A stretch of 64,000 nt of DNA from Bog-950 sp044225825 (GTDB taxonomy: Bacteria; Bacteroidota; Bacteroidia; Chitinophagales; LD1), in contig JBGAIB010000002.1 of NCBI GenBank assembly GCA_044225825.1, positions 709,498 to 773,497 on the forward strand. The letters are read 5' to 3'. Positions 10,128 through 18,801 of this stretch are shown one piece after another (position 1 is the first letter of the stretch; every line of letters starts with the position of its first letter). The notes under the pieces were generated by a model. The model did no database searches and was not told the DNA's origin. It was given only the letters and a program-made list of their open reading frames with translations. The position numbers and the translations under genes are program-made.

Positions 10128-11402
10128 CTATTTGCTAAACAGGTAACCGCTGTAAGCCAGGCCTTTGCTGACACTTATAAAGTTGTCGCCGCTGTTGATG
10201 TTACTGGTAGGGAATTTACGCTTAAATAAATCCTGAATAGCATTTACCAACGAGGTGCCGCCTGTTAGAAAAACCGTATCAATCTGCGCAGGTGCTATAT
10301 GATGATCGGCCAAAAACCCGTTCAGGTAGGTTTCAATCCGTTGTACATCGCGGGCAATAATGCTGTTATAATCGTTAAGCGCTATGGGTTCATTTATGCT
10401 AATACCGCTATCGCTGAAAGTAAAACGCGTGGCTGCTTCTGAGGACAACTGAATTTTGACCTGTTCGATAGATTGGAATAGTTTATAGCCCAAATTATGA
10501 TCAATTAAACTCATCAGGTTTTTAACGCGGGCATCATATTTGGTACGCGGATAGAGCCGGCTGATTTCGTTCCGCACCTTCAGGCTATTGAAGAAGTTCA
10601 TCTTCTCCCAGGTGGTTATGTTGTTGAAGAAGGAAAGAGGCAGGTCAAGAAATTTGCCCGGCATGGACTCATATTGCACACCAAAGCCAAAATGTGGGGT
10701 ACCGCGTTTCCACATAAACTCCGAGTCAAAATTATCGCCGCCTATGTAAATACCTCCGGTGGCCAGTATGTCCTGCTGCCTATTGGTGGTGTTGTGCCTG
10801 CCAGGGTCCAGATCAATTATAGTAAAGTCGGTAGTGCCTCCGCCTAAATCGCCCACCAGTACGCGCTCCTTTTGCCGAAGGGTACGTTCGTAGGCAAAAG
10901 CGGCAGCAATAGGTTCGTATTGCAATACAATATCGGTAAAGCCGGCTTGTTGCGCTGCGCGCAGCAAGCGCTCCTGTGCCAGGGTGTCCAGTGCAGGATC
11001 GTCGTCATCGAAATGCACAGGCCTGCCCAGCACAACACGATTTACTTCTTCCCCAATTAGCGTATCGGCCTGTTGTTTCAGCTCAGCAATTATCAGTGTT
11101 ACCAGGTCGCTTGCGGTCATGCGTTTGGTAAAAACTTTCGTTTCGCTGAAACTGCTGCGCGGCAGAATGCGCTTTACCGATTTCATAAAACGCCCCTTCA
11201 TGCCTTCCTCGATATATTGGCTTACTGCTTCCTCGCCTACCGTATATTTTAAAGGCTGCCCACCTTCCTGGGCATCTGTAAAATACAATAATGATGGCAG
11301 CCGTAATGTGGTTAATAACTCCCCTTTATCGGTATCATAAATACTGAGGGCGGAGTTAGAGGTGCCAAAATCGAGTCCATAGAGAAACTTTGCTGCGTTC
11401 AT
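10128..11402 (-). CDS. Hsp70-family protein (YegD-like)
   Basis: 424-residue actin-like ATPase of the Hsp70 superfamily. The phosphate-1 motif GLDFGTSNSA is at residues 9-18, the phosphate-2 motif LVGDLGGGTTDFTI is in the middle, and the adenosine motif TVFLTGGTSLVNAI is near the C-terminus. It contains the nucleotide-binding domain only and lacks the substrate-binding beta domain and lid of DnaK. That matches the YegD group of divergent chaperone-like ATPases, whose clients are unknown. No DnaJ or GrpE gene is nearby. It could share a transcript with the glycosyltransferase downstream (54-base gap). Confidence 0.9.
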   Translation of the reverse strand: MNAAKFLYGLDFGTSNSALSIYDTDKGELLTTLRLPSLLYFTDAQEGGQPLKYTVGEEAVSQYIEEGMKGRFMKSVKRILPRSSFSETKVFTKRMTASDLVTLIIAELKQQADTLIGEEVNRVVLGRPVHFDDDDPALDTLAQERLLRAAQQAGFTDIVLQYEPIAAAFAYERTLRQKERVLVGDLGGGTTDFTIIDLDPGRHNTTNRQQDILATGGIYIGGDNFDSEFMWKRGTPHFGFGVQYESMPGKFLDLPLSFFNNITTWEKMNFFNSLKVRNEISRLYPRTKYDARVKNLMSLIDHNLGYKLFQSIEQVKIQLSSEAATRFTFSDSGISINEPIALNDYNSIIARDVQRIETYLNGFLADHHIAPAQIDTVFLTGGTSLVNAIQDLFKRKFPTSNINSGDNFISVSKGLAYSGYLFSK

Positions 11403-11494
11403 ATAAAGCCGGCGCCTACACTAACGCCCAATTGATTTAAGAAAATTGAATATCCGTATTTATTGCTGCAAAATTGCAGATGCCGTCAGCCGGG

Positions 11495-12076
11495 TTATTC
11501 CTGTCCCGTTGCCTTCTTCAACAAGGTTATTACCTCTTCCTTGCTCAACTTCTGATCCGGCATTGAGTTTTTGATTAATTCCAAATCGGCCCGGTTGGCA
11601 TAATCAAGGGCTGTGGAGCCTTTGGTGTCTTTTGCGTAAGCATTGGCTTTTTGATTTAGGAGTAACTCTACCACTGCTACTTTCCCGTTATTGGCGGCCA
11701 GCATCAGCGCGGTGCTGCCATCATTGGCCTGGGCGTTTACGTTAGCACCATATTTTATCAGCAGCCCGCAAATGTCTGGTCCGCTGTAATAGGCGCAGGC
11801 TACCATCAGCGGCGTGCGGCCTTTCGCTGTACGCGGTTCATCTGCTTTTGCGCCGTGCTGTAGAAGAATTCGTACCATGTTCAATTTGCCCCAGCGGCAG
11901 GCAGCCATTAACGGAGTGGTGCCGTTTTGGTCCGGTGCATTTACGTCTTTGCCTTCGGTAATAAGCTTAACTACCAGGGCTGTGTCATCTTTTAATACGG
12001 CATCGTTAATGGCCTGTCCTTGGGCGTGCAACACTATAAATAAACCCAGCACTAAAAACGCAGTCAATTTTTTCAT
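11495..12076 (-). CDS. Exported ankyrin-repeat protein
   Basis: 193 residues with an N-terminal signal peptide (MKKLTAFLVLGLFIVLHAQG) and about four ankyrin repeats. The repeats are recognisable from the NGTTPLMAACRWGKLNMV, GRTPLMVACAYY, GSTALMLAANNGKVAVV and GSTALDYA helices, with the usual D/N-x-N-A-x loops before them. Ankyrin solenoids bind proteins; a periplasmic location follows from the signal peptide. In other bacteria small periplasmic ankyrin proteins have been linked to oxidative-stress or peptidoglycan functions, but nothing here fixes the partner. It lies between the Hsp70-like and YgiD-like genes on the same strand with 60-90 base gaps. Confidence 0.9.
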   Translation of the reverse strand: MKKLTAFLVLGLFIVLHAQGQAINDAVLKDDTALVVKLITEGKDVNAPDQNGTTPLMAACRWGKLNMVRILLQHGAKADEPRTAKGRTPLMVACAYYSGPDICGLLIKYGANVNAQANDGSTALMLAANNGKVAVVELLLNQKANAYAKDTKGSTALDYANRADLELIKNSMPDQKLSKEEVITLLKKATGQE

Positions 12077-12135
12077 AACCAGAACTTGTGTGGCTAAGAT
12101 GCTAAAATGCTGCCAAACTTTGTGAATCGATTCGC

Positions 12136-13011
12136 TTAACCAAACTTAACCGAAGTCATGCTTAGAGAACCCATCAGGGCTTTATCGTTAAAGAAACTTA
12201 CTGCTTCACCGGATTGTTGGAACCCGAGGGTGTAGATAAGTGGATAATAGTGATCGGGAGTTGGTATCGCCAGCTTTGCAGCCGCACCCAACCCTTCGTA
12301 TTTAATAAGCGCCTGGTGGTTGCTCTCGGTTATCAGTTGTTTGAATTTGCTGTTCAGTTCAAGTGCCCAGTCGTAGACAAAGTACTGCGGTTTATCCCAG
12401 GTTATCATGCCCAGGTTATGTATCATGTTGCCGCTGCCTAAAATCAGCACACCTTTGCGGCGTAGGGTGGCCAACTCTTTGGCTAACTCGTAATGGTATT
12501 GCGCGGGTTGGTAATAATCAATACTGAGCTGTAGCACCGGTATAGTAGCATCGGGATACATTTGTTTTACTACACTCCAACAGCCATGGTCAAGTCCCCA
12601 TTCGTGGTCGAGCCCGGCACCTGTTTTGGTAATTAGCGCTGCTGTTTCCCGGGCCAGTTCGGGCTTGCCTGGTGCAGGATACTTTACGTCGAATAGGGCT
12701 TGGGGGAAGCCTCCAAAATCGTGGATGGTCTGCGGTTTATCCATCGCTGTTATATATGTGCCGCGTGTTAGCCAGTGTGCCGAAATGCATAACACAGCCT
12801 GGGGTGTTGGTATTTCTTTACCCATCTGCCGCCAGCGCTGGCTAAACTCATTGTCTTCAATAGCGTTCATGGGCGAACCATGGCCTACAAACAGCACGGG
12901 CATTTGCTGGTCTTGTTGTTGCAGCTGTTCACTTAGTTTATTCAATTCCTTTAAAGGCGACATAAGCATTAATCCGGTTAACGATGATTGCAAAAACTCG
13001 CGGCGGCGCAT
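12136..13011 (-). CDS. ygiD: YgiD-like class III extradiol ring-cleavage dioxygenase with Tat-like leader
   Basis: Metal-dependent dioxygenase of the LigB/YgiD family, which in characterised members opens the ring of 4,5-DOPA-type catechols. Candidate metal and acid-base histidines are in place: His44 (VGHGSPMNA), His79 (CISAHW), His142 (LDHGCW) and His198 (GNMIHNLG). The unusual feature is about 36 extra residues at the N-terminus beginning MRRREFLQSSLTGLMLM, which has the form of a twin-arginine export signal (R-R-x-F-L-x then a hydrophobic stretch). E. coli YgiD begins directly with the catalytic domain. If exported, the enzyme acts in the periplasm. The start at 13011 is the only ATG that retains this leader; starting at the internal ATG (residue 37) would give the ordinary cytoplasmic form. 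Confidence 0.9.
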   Translation of the reverse strand: MRRREFLQSSLTGLMLMSPLKELNKLSEQLQQQDQQMPVLFVGHGSPMNAIEDNEFSQRWRQMGKEIPTPQAVLCISAHWLTRGTYITAMDKPQTIHDFGGFPQALFDVKYPAPGKPELARETAALITKTGAGLDHEWGLDHGCWSVVKQMYPDATIPVLQLSIDYYQPAQYHYELAKELATLRRKGVLILGSGNMIHNLGMITWDKPQYFVYDWALELNSKFKQLITESNHQALIKYEGLGAAAKLAIPTPDHYYPLIYTLGFQQSGEAVSFFNDKALMGSLSMTSVKFG

Positions 13012-13183
13012 ATTGCAAAACTACGGGTATTTATTGTTAAGGACACGGATAGGCGCTAACCTAAAGTATAGCAGGTTAACCTATTCATGTGCTTGTTTAG
13101 CTGGTGTTGATTAAAGCGAACAAAATCATAAAGGGAGGTGACCAAAATCGCCTGTTAGCGGGGCTGCCCGCAGGTATTTTAGT

Positions 13184-13191
13184 TACCTTTG
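13184..13191 (+). promoter_or_regulatory. Bacteroidota -7 promoter element
   Basis: TACCTTTG matches the Bacteroidota TAnnTTTG consensus exactly and lies 35 bases before the chosen start at 13227. The -33 element is not clear. Confidence 0.5.
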
Positions 13192-13226
13192 TGTAAACCA
13201 CGGATTAACCTTTGTTGCGCAGCTTT

Positions 13227-15152
13227 ATGAGCATTACACGTTTACTTCTTGCAATACTTTTGATGCCGTTTGTAGCAGGCGCACAGCAGCCGGTAGCGGT
13301 GGTTAGCGCTTGCGGTGCTACGGATACGGTTTTAATACCTTCCATTACCGATAATGACCACGACGGAATGGATGATGGTTTGGAACAAAAACTGTTAGAC
13401 CGTTTTATGCCCACCTTTATCCAATTCAGTGGCGAGAGTTGTCCTGGTCCCGCTTTGGATGGAACTGGAGATAGCAACCTGGTGGTTTGTCATATTTATC
13501 CTATTCCTCAGCAGTATGCACGAACCAGTAGTCTCGATTCAGTGTTGACTAATCCGGTTGCACTGGTGCCTGCAAAAGGTTTAGTGTCCGGTTTGGTTTG
13601 GTACAAACCGCTAGTGATGGTAAACTGCGCTTTATTGTATGGTAAGGATTGCGGCTTGCTGGGTCACACCAGTGATGTAGAGGGCTTTAGTTTTTCGTTA
13701 AAGTATATGGGGCCTGATAGCGCTGCCGGTTGGATGTATGATACGACCATGGCCAATTGGATGGGAGGAGTGATTCAAACGATATCGCATGCCGGTACCG
13801 CTTGCGAACAAATTGAAACCAGGCCTTATAAAAGCGTGCTGAATCCTATAGGTGTGGATACCATATTGGCATCGCCGGATAAACATGGCAACTATTTAAC
13901 CACGGGCGGCTGTGGCGCTTCGGTAATATGTAACCCCGGTTGCGGTGGTACACCCGGCAAAAAGAACGTACGCCCGGTAAACATAGGCGAGCTTAATGCC
14001 TCGCTGGTGCCCGATTTAGGTGCTTGGTATGCTGCATATGCCGGTAACGATCCATGGAGTTCGGTGAATTTTCTGGATGCACAGGGAGGTGATGCGGGAA
14101 CCATTCGCGATAAAATGATAAAACCGCTTAGCAGTGATTTTGTACAAGGACACGTACTGACGGCTGGTGATATTTGCCCCATCTACTTATCCTGCTATGG
14201 TAGCAGCGGGTCAGCCTATATGGATTATACCTGTGCCGGCTATAATTATAATTTTTGGGGACAACAGTTAAGTGCACCGGGCACCTATCAACATATCGTA
14301 AGCAACTCGTATGGTTGCGATAGTACGATTATCTTAAACCTCGCATTCTTTTCAATGGATACTACCATAGACGCCGCCATTTGCCAGGGGTATGGTTATA
14401 TGTTTAATGGACAGTGGCTAACAGCGGCTGGCACCTATTATGATACACTCACAGCCTCTATCGGCTGCGACAGCATCATTACGCTGAACTTGCAGGTGTA
14501 TCCTTCGCAAACCGATTCAACCAGTGCCATTGTGTGTGCGGGAAGAATTTATGATTTCTATGGACAGCAACTGAGCCATCCCGGTAATTACAGCAATACG
14601 CTAACCAATATGTATGGCTGCGACAGCGTTATTTTATTGACCTTGATGTTTGATACGGTACCACCACTGACCTGGAATTTTAACTTGGATACGGTGCTGT
14701 TAAGCGAACCAGATATCATCCTTACCGGGGCGTTGCCGGTAGGTGGTGTGTACTCCGGCCCCGGTGTATACGGCCCCTTCTTTTTACCCGACTCTGCAGG
14801 CTTCGGTACCCATACCATCACATACACCTTTACGGATAGCCTGGGTTGCAGCGATAGTATCAAGCGTAACATTTCGGTTGTGGTTTCCGGCATCGGCGAA
14901 CTGCGGGAGTATGACCTGCGCCTATACCCTAACCCAACAGCCGAACAGCTGTTTATTGAACTACCGGAGGTGCAGGGCGTGAAACTTACACTGTTTATCT
15001 ATACCGCCACAGGCGAGCAACTTACCTTGCCTTATCAACCATTTGGTAATGGTTTGGTTCTGCAAACAGGGGCCTTGTCCGCGGGAACCTACGTTGTAAG
15101 ACTACTGGCCGGCGAACGACCTTACCGGGGCACTTTCAGCAAAATACACTAA
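13227..15152 (+). CDS. T9SS type A cargo protein with repeated ICxG/GCDS modules
   Basis: Secreted or surface protein of 641 residues. It has a signal peptide (MSITRLLLAILLMPFVAGAQ) and a DNDHDGMDDGLE stretch resembling a calcium-binding loop. A roughly 240-residue N-terminal domain contains GHTSDVEGFSFSL. Three ~60-residue modules follow, each with a Cys-x-G-x-x-Y-x-F-x-G-Q pattern ending in GCDS and an aliphatic strand. A T9SS type A sorting domain (DLRLYPNPTAEQLFIEL onward) closes the protein. The N-terminal domain faintly recalls Vps62/NPP1-type proteins around the H-x-x-D-x-E-G-F motif, but I cannot assign it. The ATG at 13227 is preferred over the TTG at 13212 because it leaves a compact signal peptide. 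Confidence 0.8.
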   Translation: MSITRLLLAILLMPFVAGAQQPVAVVSACGATDTVLIPSITDNDHDGMDDGLEQKLLDRFMPTFIQFSGESCPGPALDGTGDSNLVVCHIYPIPQQYARTSSLDSVLTNPVALVPAKGLVSGLVWYKPLVMVNCALLYGKDCGLLGHTSDVEGFSFSLKYMGPDSAAGWMYDTTMANWMGGVIQTISHAGTACEQIETRPYKSVLNPIGVDTILASPDKHGNYLTTGGCGASVICNPGCGGTPGKKNVRPVNIGELNASLVPDLGAWYAAYAGNDPWSSVNFLDAQGGDAGTIRDKMIKPLSSDFVQGHVLTAGDICPIYLSCYGSSGSAYMDYTCAGYNYNFWGQQLSAPGTYQHIVSNSYGCDSTIILNLAFFSMDTTIDAAICQGYGYMFNGQWLTAAGTYYDTLTASIGCDSIITLNLQVYPSQTDSTSAIVCAGRIYDFYGQQLSHPGNYSNTLTNMYGCDSVILLTLMFDTVPPLTWNFNLDTVLLSEPDIILTGALPVGGVYSGPGVYGPFFLPDSAGFGTHTITYTFTDSLGCSDSIKRNISVVVSGIGELREYDLRLYPNPTAEQLFIELPEVQGVKLTLFIYTATGEQLTLPYQPFGNGLVLQTGALSAGTYVVRLLAGERPYRGTFSKIH

Positions 15153-15197
15153 GCATTTTTGCCAACTTTGTAAGGTTTGGTTTGTTGATGCGTCTAT

Positions 15198-15872
15198 ATG
15201 GATATGAGAAAACAAACGCCCAACCTTTTGCTGATGGTCAGCCTGCTGCTTTCGCTGTATAGCTGTGGGCAGAAAAACGGCACCGTTAAATCCACCACTA
15301 AAACAACAACATTTACCACTATGAGCGACACCACCCACTTAGATACCATTACCCTTGCCGGTGGCTGCTTTTGGTGCACCGAAGCTATCTACCAACGCTT
15401 AAACGGCGTAGTATCGGTAACCAGCGGCTATAGCGGCGGAAAGATTGCCAACCCCAGTTATCGTGAAGTTTGCAGTGGTATGACAGGCCATGCCGAATGT
15501 GCCCAGATTGTTTTTGATACTACAAAGGTTAGCCTGGCCGAAGTGTTGGAGGTGTTTTTTAAAACACATGACCCTACCACATTAAATCGTCAGGGTGCAG
15601 ATCAGGGGACGCAATACCGCTCCGCTATATTTTACCGTAACGAGGAACAGAAAAAGGTAGCCGAGGACATTAAAAACGGCCTGGATAAATCAGGCGCTTT
15701 TGATGCACCTATTGTAACTGAGATTACGGCGCTTACTACTTTCTATAAAGCGGAGGATTATCACCAGAACTACTTTAACGATAACAAGAACAGCAATAGT
15801 TACTGCACGTTTGTAATTGTGCCCAAAGTTGAGAAGTTTGAGCACTACTTTAAAGACAAACTGAAAAAGTAA
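15198..15872 (+). CDS. msrA: Peptide methionine sulfoxide reductase MsrA, lipoprotein form
   Basis: Reduces the S-epimer of methionine sulfoxide in proteins. The catalytic motif GGCFWC has the nucleophile at Cys57; GYSGG, HAEC and the C-terminal YHQNYF region are all present, as expected for MsrA. The protein starts with a lipoprotein signal ending in LYSC (Cys23), so it should be anchored in the envelope and repair periplasmic or surface proteins, rather than being the cytoplasmic type. A second ATG two codons downstream (15204) is equally possible. It is 45 bases after the T9SS protein gene and may be cotranscribed. No MsrB gene is in the window. Confidence 0.95.
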   Translation: MDMRKQTPNLLLMVSLLLSLYSCGQKNGTVKSTTKTTTFTTMSDTTHLDTITLAGGCFWCTEAIYQRLNGVVSVTSGYSGGKIANPSYREVCSGMTGHAECAQIVFDTTKVSLAEVLEVFFKTHDPTTLNRQGADQGTQYRSAIFYRNEEQKKVAEDIKNGLDKSGAFDAPIVTEITALTTFYKAEDYHQNYFNDNKNSNSYCTFVIVPKVEKFEHYFKDKLKK

Positions 15873-15877
15873 GAGAT

Positions 15878-16663
15878 TTATTTACCGGAGGCGTCAGCAG
15901 TAGCCGGATCACTGATATGGTAGTATCCGTCCGAGGCCACAGTAACATCCGGCAGGCGGCGGTTGTTTTCGAAGAAGAAATAGCCCTGCTGCAGGTTCTT
16001 CCAGAATTTGATACAATCCTTGAAGTTGGCAAAACGGCAGTAGTATTCCATGTTAACTACCGTCATTTTGAACGGGAAAATGTGGACCGGAATATTCTGC
16101 TGACCCTGGTTGCGTGCTTTAACAGCGGCCAGGTAAATGTCTTCAATATAATAGTTGCTCATAGCCATGCAGCCTGCACTGGCGCTGCCGCCATGGATAA
16201 AAATATCGCCGCCTTTACGTGGAGCGGTGCTTAACTTCATATCACTTTCGTTGGGGTAGTTAATGCCTAAAGAAAGGTGGTAATTGCTGAAAGGGTTGAA
16301 TTCGTTAATGCTGTAGAAGCCTTCCGGTACCTGTGCATCGCCCTGTTGGCGTTTAGGCCCTAAGGTGCCGCTCATGGCATATACCTGGTATTCCTGAAAC
16401 TTCACGTATTTGGCTCCGGGTGCAGGTTGTACCCATACTTCCATTATGCCTTCTTTTTTGAAGACACGGATATACATATTGCCAAAGGTTTCGGGTACCT
16501 CTTTGCTGCGGCATTTCATCAGGAAGAGTTCTTCCTTACGTTCGTAGGCATCTCTTACGCGTTCGTAGGTTTTCTGCGTTTCTTCAAACGACATAACCTG
16601 CGCGGTAAAGGCCGAGCCGACAACAAAAAGCAGGGCAAGAAGAAGTATTCTTAACTCGTTCAT
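15878..16663 (-). CDS. YkuD/YafK-like L,D-transpeptidase
   Basis: Exported 261-residue protein with an N-terminal signal or anchor helix (residues 5-22). The catalytic core is recognisable from IHGGSASAGCMAMSN, with His157 and the active-site Cys165 in the usual H-G then S-x-G-C-x-M arrangement. The YafK-type subgroup shows the same pattern. Family members cross-link or edit peptidoglycan through the L,D bond of diaminopimelate, or attach proteins to it. The C-terminal 60 residues are outside the catalytic domain and rich in aromatic residues. It converges with msrA (5-base gap between stops), so the two transcripts probably overlap. Confidence 0.88.
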   Translation of the reverse strand: MNELRILLLALLFVVGSAFTAQVMSFEETQKTYERVRDAYERKEELFLMKCRSKEVPETFGNMYIRVFKKEGIMEVWVQPAPGAKYVKFQEYQVYAMSGTLGPKRQQGDAQVPEGFYSINEFNPFSNYHLSLGINYPNESDMKLSTAPRKGGDIFIHGGSASAGCMAMSNYYIEDIYLAAVKARNQGQQNIPVHIFPFKMTVVNMEYYCRFANFKDCIKFWKNLQQGYFFFENNRRLPDVTVASDGYYHISDPATADASGK

Positions 16664-16889
16664 TTATAATGCAACGGTGGCGGTTTTTAAAAATTATATC
16701 CTCCTGCATATGGTATACGCGCCATAGCCGTTTAGGATACCCACATTTACACCCCGTTTTTCAACAAGGGAAGCGAAGATAGGTCAATTCCTCCAAATTT
16801 TTCATATCCCGCCGGCTCCTGTTCTTTGCGCCCTAACCCTTTAAAAACCAATATGATTACAGGGTTATATCAGCTATGGCATCAAAAAT

Positions 16890-16897
16890 TATCTTTG
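16890..16897 (+). promoter_or_regulatory. Bacteroidota -7 promoter element, serS
   Basis: TATCTTTG matches TAnnTTTG and lies 17 bases before ATG 16915. It falls inside a possible 13-codon N-terminal extension from ATG 16876, which argues for the downstream start. Confidence 0.5.
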
Positions 16898-16914
16898 CGC
16901 CTCAATTTGATTGT

Positions 16915-18189
16915 ATGCTTGAACTAAACCTTGTAAGAAACAACCCGGACTTTGTAAAAGAGCGCCTAAGCGTTAAGAATTTTAAGGACCTGAACCTGGT
17001 AGACGAGGTATTGGCGGTGGACGAAAAGCGCCGCAGCGTACAAAAGCAACTGGACGATAACCTGGCCCGTCAGAATCAGATTGCCAAGGAAATAGGGGAC
17101 CTGTTTAAGCAAGGCAAGCGCGATGAAGCCGAAGGTAAAAAGGCCGAAACCGCTACTTTAAAAGAAGAATCGAAGCGGCTGGAGGCGGACCTGAATGCTG
17201 CCGAACAGGAGCAGAAGGATATTTTGGTGCGCCTGCCAAACCTGCCTAATGCGCAGGTGCCTGCCGGTAAAACCCCGGAGGATAATGAGGTGGTAAAGCA
17301 AGTGGGCCAGATACCTACCCTGGCTGATAATGCCCTTCCTCACTGGGATATTGCCACCAAATACGACCTGTTTGACCTGGAGCTTGGTGTTAAGATAACC
17401 GGTGCCGGATTCCCTGTATATAAAGGTAAAGGCGCTAAGCTGCAACGTGCCCTGGTAAGCTTCTTTTTGGATAACGCTATTGATGCCGGTTACCTGGAAG
17501 TGATCCCTCCGCATATGGTAAACGAAGTCACCGCTTACGGAACCGGCCAGCTGCCGGATAAAGAAGGACAGATGTATTACATCGGCCTCGATAACTTTTA
17601 TATGATACCGACTGCCGAAGTGCCGGTTACCAACATCGTGCGCGATGAGATTGTAGAAGAGAAAAACCTGCCTATCAAATTTGCGGCTTACTCTCCCTGC
17701 TTCCGTCGCGAGGCGGGTAGCTATGGCAAGGATGTGCGTGGCCTGAACCGCGTGCACCAGTTCGAGAAGGTGGAGATTGTGCAGATTGCCCACCCCGACA
17801 AGAGCTACGAAGTGCTGGATGGTATGCTGGCACATGTGGAGGGCCTGTTGCAAAAGCTGGAACTGCCTTACCGCATCCTGCGCCTTTGTGGTGGCGATAT
17901 GAGTTTCTCTTCGGCATTAACCTACGACTTTGAAGTATACAGTGCAGCACAAAAGCGTTGGCTGGAAGTAAGCTCTGTATCGAACTTTGAGACCTACCAG
18001 AGTAACCGTATGAAGGTACGTTTCCGTGATGAGAACAAGAAGACCCGTTTGGTGCATACACTGAATGGCTCTGCGCTGGCACTGCCGCGTATTGTGGCCT
18101 CGTTGCTCGAAAACCACCAACAAGCCGATGGCAGTATCCTGATGCCTAAAGCCCTACAAGCCTATACAGGTTTCGAACGCATCGGTTAA
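16915..18189 (+). CDS. serS: Seryl-tRNA synthetase
   Basis: Class II aminoacyl-tRNA synthetase that charges tRNA-Ser, 424 residues. The N-terminal long antiparallel coiled coil (about residues 28-100) grips the tRNA variable arm. Motif 2 is FRREAGSYGKDVRGLNRVHQ and motif 3 includes GDMSFSSALTYDFEV. The start MLELNLVRNN is the usual SerRS N-terminus; the ATG 39 bases upstream would add an atypical tail and is rejected. Monocistronic. A weak hairpin (ACTCC... GGAGT, about 18210-18252) follows the stop and may terminate it. Confidence 0.97.
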   Translation: MLELNLVRNNPDFVKERLSVKNFKDLNLVDEVLAVDEKRRSVQKQLDDNLARQNQIAKEIGDLFKQGKRDEAEGKKAETATLKEESKRLEADLNAAEQEQKDILVRLPNLPNAQVPAGKTPEDNEVVKQVGQIPTLADNALPHWDIATKYDLFDLELGVKITGAGFPVYKGKGAKLQRALVSFFLDNAIDAGYLEVIPPHMVNEVTAYGTGQLPDKEGQMYYIGLDNFYMIPTAEVPVTNIVRDEIVEEKNLPIKFAAYSPCFRREAGSYGKDVRGLNRVHQFEKVEIVQIAHPDKSYEVLDGMLAHVEGLLQKLELPYRILRLCGGDMSFSSALTYDFEVYSAAQKRWLEVSSVSNFETYQSNRMKVRFRDENKKTRLVHTLNGSALALPRIVASLLENHQQADGSILMPKALQAYTGFERIG

Positions 18190-18577
18190 TTCCTCTTCTT
18201 TACATTACTACTCCTCTGTTCGACAATATTGGTTGCCGAGCAGGGGAGTTTGTCATTAAAGTGTAAAAAAGTTACAAGCCACAACCTGTATACACATGTG
18301 CAGTACTATGTAAAGCAATTGCTACATGAGCCTGCTTTCTCCCGCACTTTGAATGTTAAAAAACTGATGAACGTTTTTGTTAATTGAATCGCAATTCATT
18401 AAAAAACAAGGCTTTTGAGCTTGATTAAGGGAGTAAATGCAAGGGCCTTTTTACAGCGAAATTTTCTGGCACTATTATCGCCGATTTGTGGATAAGGACG
18501 CAGCCGTTAAGGACTATTGACATTTACCGATGCAACATTCAAAACACGCTTGCGTTTCTTAGTTATAAATAATCAGT
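18190..18577. other. 388-base spacer after serS
   Basis: AT-rich spacer between serS and a small membrane-peptide gene. A loose ACTCC/GGAGT hairpin near its left end is the only structure seen; no tRNA, riboswitch or conserved repeat was recognised. Confidence 0.4.
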
Positions 18578-18721
18578 ATGAAGACCGACACCTCCATGAA
18601 CCTAATGCTGGTTGTTTTTTGTTTGGTTTTAATTGGTTTTGTAATGCTTAACGGCAAACTGAGCCACGACCTGAACAAGAAGCAAGCTGCCTTAGAAAAG
18701 ATCGAAAACGCAGGTAAGTAA
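18578..18721 (+). CDS. Small single-pass membrane protein, 47 residues
   Basis: ATG at 18578 to TAA at 18719-18721 encodes a 47-residue peptide. It has a short polar start (MKTDTSMN), one clear membrane segment (about residues 8-23, LMLVVFCLVLIGFVML) and a charged tail (LNKKQAALEKIENAGK) that could form a short helix. The composition is convincingly that of a membrane microprotein. There is no recognisable family and no Shine-Dalgarno sequence. It is isolated between serS and the converging subtilase gene. Confidence 0.5.
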   Translation: MKTDTSMNLMLVVFCLVLIGFVMLNGKLSHDLNKKQAALEKIENAGK

Positions 18722-18801
18722 CCTTAAGCGTTTTACTGCACCATTGCCTTAGCGCGCCTACCCGCGTCGCCTACAGGTGTCGGCACCTCCATCTCCAATC
18801 G

